In this document: positions 1-11,307 of the stretch, one piece after another
Layout: each line of letters starts with the position of its first letter
Numbering within the stretch: the first letter of the stretch is position 1
Assembly (NCBI GenBank): GCA_016462645.1
Contig: JAEMSX010000005.1
Span: 31,891 to 95,890 of the forward strand
Direction of reading: 5' to 3'
Length of the DNA: 64,000 bases
Source of the DNA: Thermoleophilaceae bacterium
Lineage (GTDB): Bacteria; Actinomycetota; Thermoleophilia; Solirubrobacterales; JACPNS01
Notes under the pieces: model-generated
Database searches by the model: none
What the model was told of the DNA's origin: nothing
The model's input: only the letters and a program-made list of their open reading frames with translations
Position numbers and translations under genes: made by a program

Positions 1-609
1 GTACGCGGGGTGGATCACCAGCGCGATCTCAAGGCCCTGCGCAGCTACATCCGTGACGAGAAGCCGATCCTGATCGGCGTGGACGGCGGCGGCGACGCGC
101 TCGTCGAGGAGGGCCACAAGCCGGACATGATCGTCGGCGACATGGACTCGGCCGCCGACTCGGTCCTCAGATGCGGCGCCGAGCTGATCGTCCACGCCTA
201 CACCGACGGCCGCGCACCCGGCAGTGAGCGCCTCCAACAACTGAATGTGCCGTACAAGACCGTCGCCGCCACCGGCACCAGCGAGGACATCGCGATGCTG
301 ATGGCCGCAGAAGAGGGTGCCCGCCTGATCGTCACCGTCGGCGCGCACTTCAACCTCGTCGAGTTCCTCGACAAGAACCGCAAGGGGATGGCGTCGACCT
401 TCCTCACGCGCGTGCGGATCGGCGAGATCCTGATCGATGCCAAAGGCGTCTCCCGCCTGTACCGCCCGCGCCCGTCGAACCGCGCGCTGAGCGTCGTCAT
501 CGCCGCCGGCGCCTTTGCCGTGATCGTCGCGATTCTCGTCTCCCCGCCGCTCAGCGACCTCGTAGACCTCATCTGGCTGAAGTTCAAAGTGACCTTCGGT
601 ATCGGCTGA
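1..609 (+). CDS. steA: SteA-like protein (thiamine pyrophosphokinase-like fold), 5'-truncated
   Basis: The reading frame is open from base 1, so the N-terminal part lies outside the window; about 202 residues remain. The visible part begins VRGVDHQRDLKAL and contains VDGGGDALVE and IVGDMDSA, the nucleotide-binding motifs of the thiamine pyrophosphokinase-like domain found in actinobacterial SteA (Rv1697 family). A single hydrophobic segment near the C-terminus (about 25 residues starting SVVIAAGAFAVI) fits the membrane anchor of that family. SteA and SteB together affect cell separation and cell-wall hydrolysis in Corynebacterineae. The next gene, 31 bp downstream, is the SteB/MctB homologue, which supports the call. 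No evidence suggests genuine thiamine pyrophosphokinase activity. Confidence 0.85.
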   Translation, partial: VRGVDHQRDLKALRSYIRDEKPILIGVDGGGDALVEEGHKPDMIVGDMDSAADSVLRCGAELIVHAYTDGRAPGSERLQQLNVPYKTVAATGTSEDIAMLMAAEEGARLIVTVGAHFNLVEFLDKNRKGMASTFLTRVRIGEILIDAKGVSRLYRPRPSNRALSVVIAAGAFAVIVAILVSPPLSDLVDLIWLKFKVTFGIG

Positions 610-640
610 TAAAGCCCGATCTGATTGGATTGCACGCCGC

Positions 641-1498
641 ATGATCGACTTTCGCTACCACGCCATGTCCCTGGCCGCCGTATTTGTCGCACTGGCGGTC
701 GGCCTGCTGCTGGGCGTGACGCTCGGCGATACCAGTCTGGTCTCGGATGTGCGCGGCAGCCTCGAGGATTCGCTGAAGAAGGACCTCAACGAGTCGCGCC
801 AGGAATCGAGCGATCGCAAGCAACAGATCGAACGCCAGAACGAGTTCATCGGTGCCGCGTATCCGCAGCTCGTGGCCGACAGCATGTCCGGCGACCGCGT
901 CGCGACGATCGGCTCGGCCACTGTCGCGCAGAGCACTCTGAAGTCCGTCACCCGCGCGGTTGAACCCGCGGGGGCGAACGTCGAGTACATCGCCCAGCTG
1001 CTGGCCAAGCCGCAGTACGCGAAGATCGCCGCCGCACTCGACGTCAATGACGTTGTGGCCGACGAGACGCCGACGCCCGCCGAAGCCGACCAGCTCGGCC
1101 GCGCCGTTGGAAGGCGCCTTGCGCGCGGCCGCAACACCGGCGTGATGCGCCGGCTCGTCTTCAGCCGCCTGTCCGGCAACCTCAAGCGCGCGCGCTACTT
1201 CGCGTACGCCCGCCAGCAGGCGACCGACGCCGACACCGAGGAGGGCAAGGTCTTCGACGGCTTCGAGCGCGGCGTGGTCGCGGGGCTCTCCCAGCAGGCC
1301 GATCGCGTCGCCGGCGTCGAGAACACGACGACCGAGCCGACCAACATCAAGTGGTACAACTCGCTCGGCCTCTCGACCGTCGATGACATCCAGGACTTCG
1401 CCGGCTACTACTCGCTCGTCTCGATCTTCAACGGTGCCAAGGGCGACTACGGCTACAAGGACAGCGCTGACTCGATCGTGCCGCAAGTCGGCCCGTAG
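641..1498 (+). CDS. steB: SteB/MctB (CopT) family membrane-anchored protein
   Basis: This 285-residue protein has a short N-terminal stretch starting MIDFRYHAMSLAAVF, then one transmembrane segment (about residues 9-30) containing GLLLGVTLGD, then a charged coiled-coil (about 35-75) rich in E, K, R and Q, and an extracytoplasmic alpha/beta domain. That order is typical of the MctB/SteB family (Rv1698), described both as a copper-transport outer-envelope protein and as the partner of SteA in cell separation. Adjacency to the steA-like gene favours the SteB role; copper transport cannot be judged from sequence. No strong Shine-Dalgarno sequence precedes the ATG. It probably forms one operon with the steA-like gene and the MraY-like gene that follows 14 bp later. 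Confidence 0.82.
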   Translation: MIDFRYHAMSLAAVFVALAVGLLLGVTLGDTSLVSDVRGSLEDSLKKDLNESRQESSDRKQQIERQNEFIGAAYPQLVADSMSGDRVATIGSATVAQSTLKSVTRAVEPAGANVEYIAQLLAKPQYAKIAAALDVNDVVADETPTPAEADQLGRAVGRRLARGRNTGVMRRLVFSRLSGNLKRARYFAYARQQATDADTEEGKVFDGFERGVVAGLSQQADRVAGVENTTTEPTNIKWYNSLGLSTVDDIQDFAGYYSLVSIFNGAKGDYGYKDSADSIVPQVGP

Positions 1499-1512
1499 GC
1501 GCTGATCGGGCA

Positions 1513-4112
<2,600 letters not shown>

Positions 4113-4136
4113 GCCGTACGGCGCGGCGATCGATCG

Positions 4137-5153
4137 ATGCTCAGCCTTCGGCGCGGAACGGTCGTCTCGATCGAACGCGCAGCCGCCGGCGTGCGCGGGA
4201 TCGAGCGCATGGTCGTCGACGTTGACGGCGTAGAGCGGTCGGCTTACGCGGATGTCGGCATGGTCGGCGGAAGCCTCGTCGGCGACGAAGTGGTCGTGAA
4301 CACCGAGGCGCTCGACCTCGAGCTCGGCTCTGGCGGCAGCGATGTCGTCGTGGTCAACCTCACGCGGGGCCTCGACGGCAAGGCTGACCCTTCGCGCCAC
4401 GTCATGAAACTGAACTACACGCCGCTGCAGAGCGGGGTGGATCCGGTCGAGCCGGAACTGCTCGACGCACCGATCGGCAAACCGGTCGGCGTCTTCCAGT
4501 TGCACGGCCAGCTCGCGCCGGCCGTCTGGGCCGCAGTCCAGGAGCGCCCGGGGGTGAAGATCGGCTACGTCCAGTCCGGCGGGGGCGCGCTGCCCGGCGC
4601 GCTCTCCTCGACCGTCGCGGAGCTGCGCTCGCGCCAGCTGCTGATCGATCATCTCACCGCTGCCCCCGCGTACGGCGGAGAAGGCGAGGCGATGTCGACG
4701 ATCGGCGCACTGCACGCGGGCCTGACCGAGCGTGGATGGGACTGCGCGATCGTCGGTCCGGGCCCCGGGATCATCGGATCGGGCACGGCGCTCGGACACG
4801 GCGGAATGATCGCGCTCGACAGCGCGCACGCCGCGCTTGCGCTCGGGTGCCCGACGGTTCTGGTCGCGCGCGCCTCGAACGGCGATCCGCGCGAGCGCCA
4901 CCAGGGAATCTCTCACCACACCAGGTCGGTTCTCGGGCTGCTGCTGGCGCCGGTCACGGTCGGTCTCGGTCCCGGCGCACCGGTGCCGGCCGAGCTGGAG
5001 GGCCATCGCTGGGTCCGCGCCGAGCCCGATCTCGCCGGATACGCCGAGAGCGGCCTGCCGCGCCGCACGATGGGGCGGGACATGGATGACGACACGATGT
5101 TCTTCGAGCAGGCGCTGGCGGGCGGTATTGCGCTCGCACGCTCGGTTTCGTAA
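4137..5153 (+). CDS. DUF3866 family protein
   Basis: A 338-residue soluble protein recognised as the actinobacterial/Firmicute DUF3866 family: an N-terminal beta-rich part (MLSLRRGTVVSIE, then valine-rich strands), a conserved block around KLNYTPLQ, and a glycine-rich central part with GYVQSGGGALPGA and VGPGPGIIGSGTALGHGG, followed by HQGISHHTRSVL. No signal peptide or membrane segment is present. The function of the family is not established. The gene lies 24 bp downstream of pyrG on the same strand and probably shares its transcript. In mycobacteria a Nudix hydrolase gene occupies the pyrG-xerD interval; this protein shows no Nudix box. Confidence 0.8.
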   Translation: MLSLRRGTVVSIERAAAGVRGIERMVVDVDGVERSAYADVGMVGGSLVGDEVVVNTEALDLELGSGGSDVVVVNLTRGLDGKADPSRHVMKLNYTPLQSGVDPVEPELLDAPIGKPVGVFQLHGQLAPAVWAAVQERPGVKIGYVQSGGGALPGALSSTVAELRSRQLLIDHLTAAPAYGGEGEAMSTIGALHAGLTERGWDCAIVGPGPGIIGSGTALGHGGMIALDSAHAALALGCPTVLVARASNGDPRERHQGISHHTRSVLGLLLAPVTVGLGPGAPVPAELEGHRWVRAEPDLAGYAESGLPRRTMGRDMDDDTMFFEQALAGGIALARSVS

Positions 5154-5205
5154 CCGCAGTACTTGTTTCTTCGCTGGCGGGCGCTACTTCCACCCGTTCT
5201 AGAGT

Positions 5206-5229
5206 GTTCGAACCTACGAGTTCGCGAAC
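5206..5229. promoter_or_regulatory. Two adjacent perfect palindromes upstream of the CSLREA-type gene
   Basis: GTTCGAAC (5206-5213) and GTTCGCGAAC (5220-5229) are each perfectly self-complementary and share the GTTCG/CGAAC half-site, with six bases between them. They lie just upstream of the preferred start codon at 5241, so a dimeric regulator could act there. The half-site resembles the actinobacterial LexA half-site, but the spacing between CGAAC and GTTCG is six, not four. Confidence 0.35.
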
Positions 5230-5240
5230 TTCTTCTCGTT

Positions 5241-6617
5241 TTGACTTACCGATCTGAGCGCCACACATCTCTTACGCGCGCGGCCATGCTGATGCTGGCG
5301 GCGGTCATCGCCCTGCTCTGCGCGGCTGGAACTGCCGGCGCGGCCACGTACGCCGTCGACGTTGCCAACGACAACGGCGCGCTGAACACGTGCGGCGCCG
5401 GAGCGGGCGACTGCTCGCTGCGCGGGGCGATCAACAAAGCAAACGCCGACACGACGGCAGACATCATCACTTTCTCCGCGCTCGCGAGCGTCACGCTTGA
5501 ATCTCCGATGGACCCGATCACGGAGAAGGTCACGATCAACGGCGGCGGAACGACGGTGATCGGATCGCTCAACTACACGACGAGCTGCCTGCCGGGCGAC
5601 TACGCGTTTGATCTCACCACCTCTCAGGTTCAGCTCGTGCGCCTCCCGATCTACAACGTCTGCACGCGCCCGATCAAGTCAATCCTCCCGGCACCGGCGA
5701 TCCAGATCGGTCCGCGCCGCGCTGACAACACCGTCTCGATCAACGGGACCGGCGGCGGCGCGAATGTCGACATCTATCGGGCCGACGCGCCCGCCGGCCA
5801 GAGTGAGGCCCTTGAGTACTTCGAGTCGGCGGTCGCGCCGGGCGGCAGCTACTCATACGTGCTCCCTTCGCTGCCCGCGTTCTCGGAGAAGTTCACGGCT
5901 GCCGGCACCGACACGAACGGGACCACGCCGTTCGCGGCCGCGGTCTCGCGCCCGGCAGACCTGACATCCCCGGTCCTCAACAACGCCGTGGCCAACGCAA
6001 ACAACAGCGTGCGCCTGGACTTCAGCGAGGGGATCGGCGGCAACGTGACCGGAATGCTCGGAGCGTTCGCATTGAAGATGGGAACCGCGAACCGTCAGAT
6101 CACAAGCGTCGATGTTTCCGGCAACTCGGTCTACCTGGGCAGCGCGAGCACGCCGTGGAGCACGGGGGAGGCCGGAGCGGTCAGCTTCACCGGCACCAGC
6201 CGCGTCACAGACCCGTCCGGCAACGAGGTGCTCGGCACGCCGACCAAGACGGTCTTCTCCGGACCCGGCGAGCTGAACGTGCCCGTCGTCTCGAAGTTCC
6301 GCGCGAACCCGACGAAGTTCTGCCGCAAGAAGACCTCGAAGTGCCGTCGTGGCCAGACCTACCTCTACATCACGCTGAACAAGGCCTCGCGCGTCATCTT
6401 CAACGTCTACCGCGCCAAGGGCCGCAAGTTCGTCGTGAAATACGTTCGCAAGCTCCCGGCCGGCACCAGCAAGACGCGCCTCTTCGGCACAATCAACGGA
6501 CGCACGCTTCCGGCGACCTCGCTGATCGTGAACGCTGTCGCAGAGGACTCAGCGCGCAACCTCAGCGCTCCGGTCGACGCGACGTTCAAGGTCGTCACCA
6601 AGAAGTCGCAGCTCTGA
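5241..6617 (+). CDS. Secreted CSLREA-motif protein, probable cell-surface beta-helix/repeat protein
   Basis: From the TTG at 5241 the protein is about 458 residues and starts with a classical signal peptide: a positive n-region (RSERHTSLTR), a hydrophobic core (MLMLAAVIALLCAAG) and a likely cleavage after TAGA. The mature N-terminus has CGAGAGDCSLRGAINKAN, the CSLREA-type motif found at the start of secreted parallel beta-helix proteins, followed by a strand with VTINGGGTTVIG. The C-terminal 100 residues are basic (KKTSKCRRGQ, KASRVIFNVYRAKGRK) and look like the lysine-rich terminal domains of other exported proteins in this window. An upstream TTG (5163) and a downstream ATG (5286) are possible; 5241 gives the best signal peptide. 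Molecular function is unknown. Confidence 0.65.
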   Translation: MTYRSERHTSLTRAAMLMLAAVIALLCAAGTAGAATYAVDVANDNGALNTCGAGAGDCSLRGAINKANADTTADIITFSALASVTLESPMDPITEKVTINGGGTTVIGSLNYTTSCLPGDYAFDLTTSQVQLVRLPIYNVCTRPIKSILPAPAIQIGPRRADNTVSINGTGGGANVDIYRADAPAGQSEALEYFESAVAPGGSYSYVLPSLPAFSEKFTAAGTDTNGTTPFAAAVSRPADLTSPVLNNAVANANNSVRLDFSEGIGGNVTGMLGAFALKMGTANRQITSVDVSGNSVYLGSASTPWSTGEAGAVSFTGTSRVTDPSGNEVLGTPTKTVFSGPGELNVPVVSKFRANPTKFCRKKTSKCRRGQTYLYITLNKASRVIFNVYRAKGRKFVVKYVRKLPAGTSKTRLFGTINGRTLPATSLIVNAVAEDSARNLSAPVDATFKVVTKKSQL

Positions 6618-6690
6618 CGCTGCCGCAACCGCAGTTGCGCGCGTCCCTCGCACGCAAGGACAATTCGCCGCGCCCTGCAAACTAGGGCTG

Positions 6691-7641
6691 ATGGCACCCC
6701 CGGTGGCAACACAGAAGAGCCTTGTCGCTCCACGCTTTGAGGACCTGCTGCTTGAGTTTCTGCAGTACCTCGAGTTCGAGGCGCGCTCGGCGGAGAACAC
6801 GTTGATCGCCTACCGCACGGACCTGATGCAGTACGGCGCGTATCTGGGGTCGATCGGGCAGGATGCGCTCACGGTCAGCCAGGCACAGATCGTCGAGTAT
6901 CTGGAGCAACTGGCAGGCAGCGGTGAGATCGCCGGCACCACGCTGCACCGCAAACTTTCCTCGATGCGCTCGTTCTACGTGCATCTGCGTCGCGAGGGCG
7001 TGATCGACAGCGATCCGACCGCGGACGTCAAGGCGCCCGCGCAGGCAAAGAAGCTGCCTAGCGTGCTCAGCCGCGCCGAGGTCTCGCACCTGATCGACCA
7101 GGTGCGCGGCTCGGATCCGATCGCCACGCGCGATCGCGCAATGCTCGAGCTGATGTACGCGTCCGGCTTGCGCGTCAGCGAAGTGATCAATCTTGAGGTC
7201 TCCGACATCGACTTCGACGACGGCATCCTGCGCACGCGCGGCAAGGGCAACAAGGAGCGCATCGTTCCCGTGGGCCGCCAGGCACTGCTCTCGATCCGCA
7301 TCTATCTGCGCGCCGGTCGTCGCGCGCTGACCAAGGACCGTCCGCAGCGTTACCTGTTCGTGAACTTCCGCGGCGGACAGCTGACGCGTCAGGGGCTCTA
7401 CAAGATCGTCCGCAAGTACGCCGCTGCGGCCGGGCTCTCTGACCGCATGAGCCCGCACACGCTGCGCCACACATTCGCGACGCACCTGCTGAGCGGCGGC
7501 TGTGACCTGCGTTCGGTCCAGGAGATGCTCGGGCACGCCGACGTCTCAACGACCCAGACCTACACGCACCTTTCGACCGAGCGACTGAAAGACGTCTACT
7601 TCGACGCGCATCCGCGCGCGGTTCTGCACGAACTGCGTTAG
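6691..7641 (+). CDS. xerD: Site-specific tyrosine recombinase XerD
   Basis: XerD with XerC resolves chromosome dimers at dif. The 316-residue protein has the N-terminal SAM-like core-binding domain (about residues 15-105) and the catalytic domain. Catalytic residues are visible: Arg in ASGLRVSE, Lys in TRGKGNKER, HxxR in HTLRHTFATHLL, the second His in LGHADVSTTQ and the nucleophile Tyr in TYTHL. The length and the HTLRHTFATHLLSGG signature are typical of XerC/XerD; the D assignment rests on resemblance and on the actinobacterial neighbourhood downstream of pyrG. Its stop overlaps the convergent SulP gene by 4 bp. Confidence 0.9.
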   Translation: MAPPVATQKSLVAPRFEDLLLEFLQYLEFEARSAENTLIAYRTDLMQYGAYLGSIGQDALTVSQAQIVEYLEQLAGSGEIAGTTLHRKLSSMRSFYVHLRREGVIDSDPTADVKAPAQAKKLPSVLSRAEVSHLIDQVRGSDPIATRDRAMLELMYASGLRVSEVINLEVSDIDFDDGILRTRGKGNKERIVPVGRQALLSIRIYLRAGRRALTKDRPQRYLFVNFRGGQLTRQGLYKIVRKYAAAAGLSDRMSPHTLRHTFATHLLSGGCDLRSVQEMLGHADVSTTQTYTHLSTERLKDVYFDAHPRAVLHELR

Positions 7642-9311
7642 GCGGCCGAGCGTGCGTGGTCCGGGGCGCTGGATCTGGTCATGGCCAGCGCCTCTTGAAT
7701 ACCGGGCACGATCCGATGCTCCTGATCGAGCGTGTGCATCGCGCCTACGCCGTCGATCAGCCTGCGGTGTTCGGCGCGCACGCTCGTGAGGATCACGGAG
7801 ATGCCGCGGCTTTCGAGGCGTTCGACGAGGTCGCCGATCGCGCGCGCTCCGGTTGCGTCGAGCACGCGCAACTTCCCGAGTCTGAGTACGGCCCAGCGAA
7901 CGTCGCTCACATCCGCGAGCTCAAGCAGAAAGCGCTGCGCGGCGCCGAAGAAGAGCGCTCCGTCGAGTTGGTAGACGACCACGTGGTCGTGGAGGAGCTG
8001 ATGTTCGGTCTCGACGTCGATGTCCACTGAGCGCAGGTCATCCTCCTCGAAGCGGGTCTCTGATGCCACCGAGTGAAGCGCGACGAGAATGGCGATCACG
8101 AGACCGATCTCCACGGCAACCACGAGATCGAAGGCCAGGGTCGCAAACGCTGTCGTGAGCAGTACCGCGGCATCGCCACGCGTGGACCGCAGGATGCGGC
8201 CGATCGTCCCGAACTCGACCATGTGCACGGCGGTGACCATCAGTACGCCTGCGAGCGCGGCCAGCGGAATGCTCGCCACGAGCGGCGAGAGCACGAGCAT
8301 CACGACCACGAGCACTGCCGAGTGGACGATCGCTGCGGCGCGGGTGCGGCCGCCGGCGCGAACGTTCACAGCCGTTCGGGCGATGGCGCCGGTGGCGGGC
8401 ATCCCGCCGAAGAGGCTGCTGCCCAGATTCGCGACGCCCTGGCCGACCAGTTCGCGGTCGGGGTCGTGGTGGTCGGTGTCGGCCATGCCGTCGGCGACGC
8501 GCGCTGACAACAGACTCTCGATCGCGGCCAGCGCCGCGATCGAGACTGCGGCGCCGAGCAGGCCAGAGAGCTCTCCCCAGTTGAAGCCGGGCAGGTTCGG
8601 AGCGGGAAGGCTGGTCGCGATCGTGCCGATCTCGGAAACCTGCCAGCCGGTCGCAACCGCGATCAGAGTCGCTGCGGCCACGCCGAGCAGCGAGGCCGGA
8701 GCGGAGCGGTGGATGCGCGGGATGGCGATCATCGCGATCGCGACGATCAGCGAGAGCGCGATCGCGTGCCAGTTGGCCGCGCCTGCATCCGCGATCGCTG
8801 CGAGCGCCCTGACCGCGGTGTTCTCGTTGTCGGGCATCGGAACGCCGAGCGCCACCGGCACCTGCTGCAGGAAGATGATCGCTCCGATCCCGAGCGTGAA
8901 TCCTTCGATCAGCGGCCACGGCAGCAGGCGGATGAGGCGGCCGAGTCGGATTGCCCCCGCAGCGATCAGCATGATTCCGGCAAGCGCCGTGACCACGAGC
9001 ACGCCGTCGATTCCGAACTTCAAAACCACTGGCGCAAGGACGACCGTCATCGCGCCCGTCGGTCCGGAGACCTGGACGTGCGATCCGCCGAAGACGGCGG
9101 CCAGAGTCCCGGCGACGATCGCGGTGATCAGGCCCGCGCTTGCTCCGAGTCCTGAGGCGACACCGAAGGCCAGCGCCAGGGGCAGTGCGACGACGCCGAC
9201 TGTCACGCCGGCGATCAAATCGGTCCGCCAGGTATGAGGCAGAGCTTCGTAGTCGCGACGCGACGGAAGCAGCTTTCCTAGCTGTCTGCGGAGTTCACTG
9301 GGGGGTTCCAT
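7638..9311 (-). CDS. SulP/SLC26 family anion transporter with STAS domain
   Basis: A 557-residue inner-membrane protein with about 10-14 hydrophobic spans and a cytoplasmic C-terminal STAS domain (about residues 430-540). The N-terminal membrane part contains RTDLIAGVTVGVVALPLALAF and the motif GTLAAVFGGSHVQVSGPTGA, characteristic of SulP transporters. The STAS region has VVYQLDGALFFGAAQRF and LDATGARAIGDL. Family members carry sulfate, bicarbonate or other anions; the substrate cannot be read here. The ATG is at 9309-9311. An AT-rich promoter-like stretch (TAATAT on the minus strand at 9324-9329) lies just upstream and implies a very short leader. No partner subunit is nearby. Confidence 0.9.
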   Translation of the reverse strand: MEPPSELRRQLGKLLPSRRDYEALPHTWRTDLIAGVTVGVVALPLALAFGVASGLGASAGLITAIVAGTLAAVFGGSHVQVSGPTGAMTVVLAPVVLKFGIDGVLVVTALAGIMLIAAGAIRLGRLIRLLPWPLIEGFTLGIGAIIFLQQVPVALGVPMPDNENTAVRALAAIADAGAANWHAIALSLIVAIAMIAIPRIHRSAPASLLGVAAATLIAVATGWQVSEIGTIATSLPAPNLPGFNWGELSGLLGAAVSIAALAAIESLLSARVADGMADTDHHDPDRELVGQGVANLGSSLFGGMPATGAIARTAVNVRAGGRTRAAAIVHSAVLVVVMLVLSPLVASIPLAALAGVLMVTAVHMVEFGTIGRILRSTRGDAAVLLTTAFATLAFDLVVAVEIGLVIAILVALHSVASETRFEEDDLRSVDIDVETEHQLLHDHVVVYQLDGALFFGAAQRFLLELADVSDVRWAVLRLGKLRVLDATGARAIGDLVERLESRGISVILTSVRAEHRRLIDGVGAMHTLDQEHRIVPGIQEALAMTRSSAPDHARSAA

Positions 9312-9385
9312 ACGGCTATGACGATATTACAAAATGATAAAACAGGAATTAGTACGGCGTGCGCGGCTTCAGCGAGCGGCTGCGC

Positions 9386-10216
9386 CTAGTTCTTCTGGCA
9401 GGCGGGGCAGTAGTACGTTCCGCGCCCGGCGCAGCGGATCTTCTTGACCGGCGTGTCGCACTCGGGACAGGGGAGGCCTTCGCGCCTGTGCACGAGGAAC
9501 TGGTCCTGGAAGCTGCCTTTGACGCCGTATGCATCGCGGAAGTCGTCGATTGAAGCGCCCTTGGCGTCGATACCGGCGTTCAGAGCGTCCTGAACGGTCT
9601 CTGTGAGCAGTTCGGCCTGCGCCCTGGTGACGCGAGCCGCGCGGCGCTGCGGGGCCACACGAGCCCGGAAGAGGGCTTCGTCGGCATAGATGTTGCCGAC
9701 GCCGGCCACCACGCGCTGATCGAGCAGGACGGCCTTGATCGGTGTCTTGCGCCCGTGGGTACGGGTGTAGAGATACGGACCGTCGAAGAATTCGTCGAAC
9801 GGCTCGGGGCCCAGGCGCGCGCCGAGGTAGTCCTGCAGGGCATCGGGCGTGGAGATCAGTTCTGCCGTGCCGAAGCGACGCGGGTCCGTGAAGGCAAGGC
9901 TGCCTCCTGAGGCCAGCCAGATCTGACCGCGGAGGTGCGCTTCGGGCACGGGATCGCCTTCGGGGATGTACAGCAGATTCCCGGTCATGCGCAGGTGCAT
10001 CACGAGCGCCGAGCCGTCATCGAGCTCGGCGACGAAGTACTTGCCGCGGCGGCCGAGCCTGAGCACGCGCCGGCCGACGAGCTTCTTCTCGAACGCCTTG
10101 ACGCTTGCGGGGGCGACCCATCGCGCGTCGGTCACCTCGACCTGATCAATCAGACCGCCCTCGACCACCGGCGCGAGCTGTCGTCGGATCGTCTCGACTT
10201 CAGGAAGCTCTGGCAA
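9386..10216 (-). CDS. mutM: Formamidopyrimidine-DNA glycosylase
   Basis: MutM/Fpg removes 8-oxoguanine and formamidopyrimidines from DNA and nicks the abasic site. The start is the TTG at 10214-10216, because the catalytic proline must be residue 2: the product then begins MPELPEVETIR, with Pro2 and Glu3 as active-site residues. The 276-residue length is normal. Further family marks are GRRGKYF, DPRRFG, NIYADEALF and a C-terminal zinc finger with CPEC and CPAC pairs (about residues 247-274). An open frame continues upstream but is only read-through of the glutaredoxin gene in another frame. It begins 8 bp after the glutaredoxin stop, so the two are probably co-transcribed. Confidence 0.95.
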   Translation of the reverse strand: MPELPEVETIRRQLAPVVEGGLIDQVEVTDARWVAPASVKAFEKKLVGRRVLRLGRRGKYFVAELDDGSALVMHLRMTGNLLYIPEGDPVPEAHLRGQIWLASGGSLAFTDPRRFGTAELISTPDALQDYLGARLGPEPFDEFFDGPYLYTRTHGRKTPIKAVLLDQRVVAGVGNIYADEALFRARVAPQRRAARVTRAQAELLTETVQDALNAGIDAKGASIDDFRDAYGVKGSFQDQFLVHRREGLPCPECDTPVKKIRCAGRGTYYCPACQKN

Positions 10217-10224
10217 CTCTGCGC

Positions 10225-10491
10225 CTATTTGACGGCGAGTGCTTCGCGGATGCGCGGATTGCGCAGCGCCAGAACGAGATCTTCGAAGCCACCGATCAGC
10301 TCGTCGCCGACGAACACCTGCGGCATCGTCATGCGGCCCGAGCGCTTGGCAAGCTCGACCTGGCCGTCCATGTCCCCGGTCAGGTCCACGTACTCGTAGT
10401 CGACGCCGTTCTGTTCGAGCAGCATCTTTGCCCGAATGCAGAAACTGCAGCTGTCCTTCGAGTAGAGCGTGGCGGTTTTCTTGTCGTCCAT
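10225..10491 (-). CDS. Glutaredoxin-family protein (CxxC)
   Basis: This 88-residue protein starts MDDKKTATLYSKDSC. It has a thioredoxin-fold beta-alpha-beta beginning, the redox motif CSFC (about residues 15-18), the cis-proline in MTMPQVFVGD and a C-terminal LIGGFEDL glutathione-site motif, as in glutaredoxins/mycoredoxins. It should reduce disulfides or mixed disulfides in the cytoplasm. The ATG at 10491 is preferred over an upstream in-frame ATG (10554), which would add 21 residues that do not resemble the family. It is immediately upstream of mutM, so an oxidative-damage theme is plausible, and it is divergent from recO 71 bp away. Confidence 0.88.
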   Translation of the reverse strand: MDDKKTATLYSKDSCSFCIRAKMLLEQNGVDYEYVDLTGDMDGQVELAKRSGRMTMPQVFVGDELIGGFEDLVLALRNPRIREALAVK

Positions 10492-10562
10492 GAGGAAGCA
10501 AATTGTAGGTTCCGGGGCGGACTCGGCGGCCGCATCCACCGCATACGCGATCATCTCCCTGT

Positions 10563-11282
10563 ATGTCCCAGACGCTAAAAACCGAAGCGATCGTGCTGCG
10601 CAAGATGCGCTACGGCGAGGCCGACAGCATCCTGCACCTCTACACCCGCGAGTTCGGGCGTGTCGGGGCGATCGCCAAGGGCGTCAGGCGTTCAAAAAGC
10701 CGCTTCGGCGGGCGCCTCGAGCCGTTCTTCCGGCTGGATCTCGTGCTGCACGAGGGCCGCGGCGAGTTGATGACGATCGCGAGCGCATCGACCGTCGACC
10801 CGTACTCGGATCTGCGCACGCGCGCCGATTCACTCGATGCGGCATCAAAGCTCGGCGACTTCGTGCTGCGGCTGCTCGACGAGCGCGAACAGAACCTGCC
10901 GGCCTACAACCTCGTCGCCAACATGCTTGCGCTGCTCAACACAGACCCACGCGCTTCGCAGCGCGAAACCGGCCTGGCGTTCCGCGCAAAGATGCTCCTC
11001 GCGTCCGGCTTCTCACCCGAACTCGACGCCTGCGTTCACTGCGGCGCGACCGAGGATCTCGTTGCGTTCTCTCCGGCTTCCGGAGGAATCGTCTGTCGCG
11101 ACTGCCGCGAGAGCGGCGACTTCGATTTCGGCGCCGCGTCGCACGCTTTCTACAGCGGCGCGATCAAGGCGCCGCTGGCGCAGGCACCGGACGCCGATCC
11201 AGATTCGCAACGCCAGGTTGACAAAGCGATCACAGAGACGCTCGCGCACCATGCAAATGTGAGGATTCGTAGCCTCGCGTAG
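10563..11282 (+). CDS. recO: DNA repair protein RecO
   Basis: RecO acts with RecR (and RecF) to load RecA on SSB-coated single-stranded DNA. The 239-residue protein has the N-terminal OB fold (TEAIVLRKMRYGEADSIL; GVRRSKSRFGGRLEPF) and the alpha-helical zinc-binding C-terminal part with CVHCGA (about residue 158) and CRDC. It is the usual family length. The ATG at 10563 gives the standard N-terminus MSQTLKTEAIVL. The dgt gene follows after 25 bp, so recO probably starts the dgt-dnaG-sigA transcription unit. Confidence 0.95.
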   Translation: MSQTLKTEAIVLRKMRYGEADSILHLYTREFGRVGAIAKGVRRSKSRFGGRLEPFFRLDLVLHEGRGELMTIASASTVDPYSDLRTRADSLDAASKLGDFVLRLLDEREQNLPAYNLVANMLALLNTDPRASQRETGLAFRAKMLLASGFSPELDACVHCGATEDLVAFSPASGGIVCRDCRESGDFDFGAASHAFYSGAIKAPLAQAPDADPDSQRQVDKAITETLAHHANVRIRSLA

Positions 11283-11307
11283 GCAATCCCCTGTCAGAAT
11301 CAAAGCC

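Noticed and set aside
5209..5224. LexA box in the pair CGAAC...GTTCG
   Set aside because: The spacer between half-sites is six bases; the actinobacterial LexA site needs four, as at ruvC.
10217..10603. N-terminal extension of mutM
   Set aside because: It crosses the glutaredoxin gene in another frame, and catalysis requires proline as residue 2, which fixes the TTG start at 10216.
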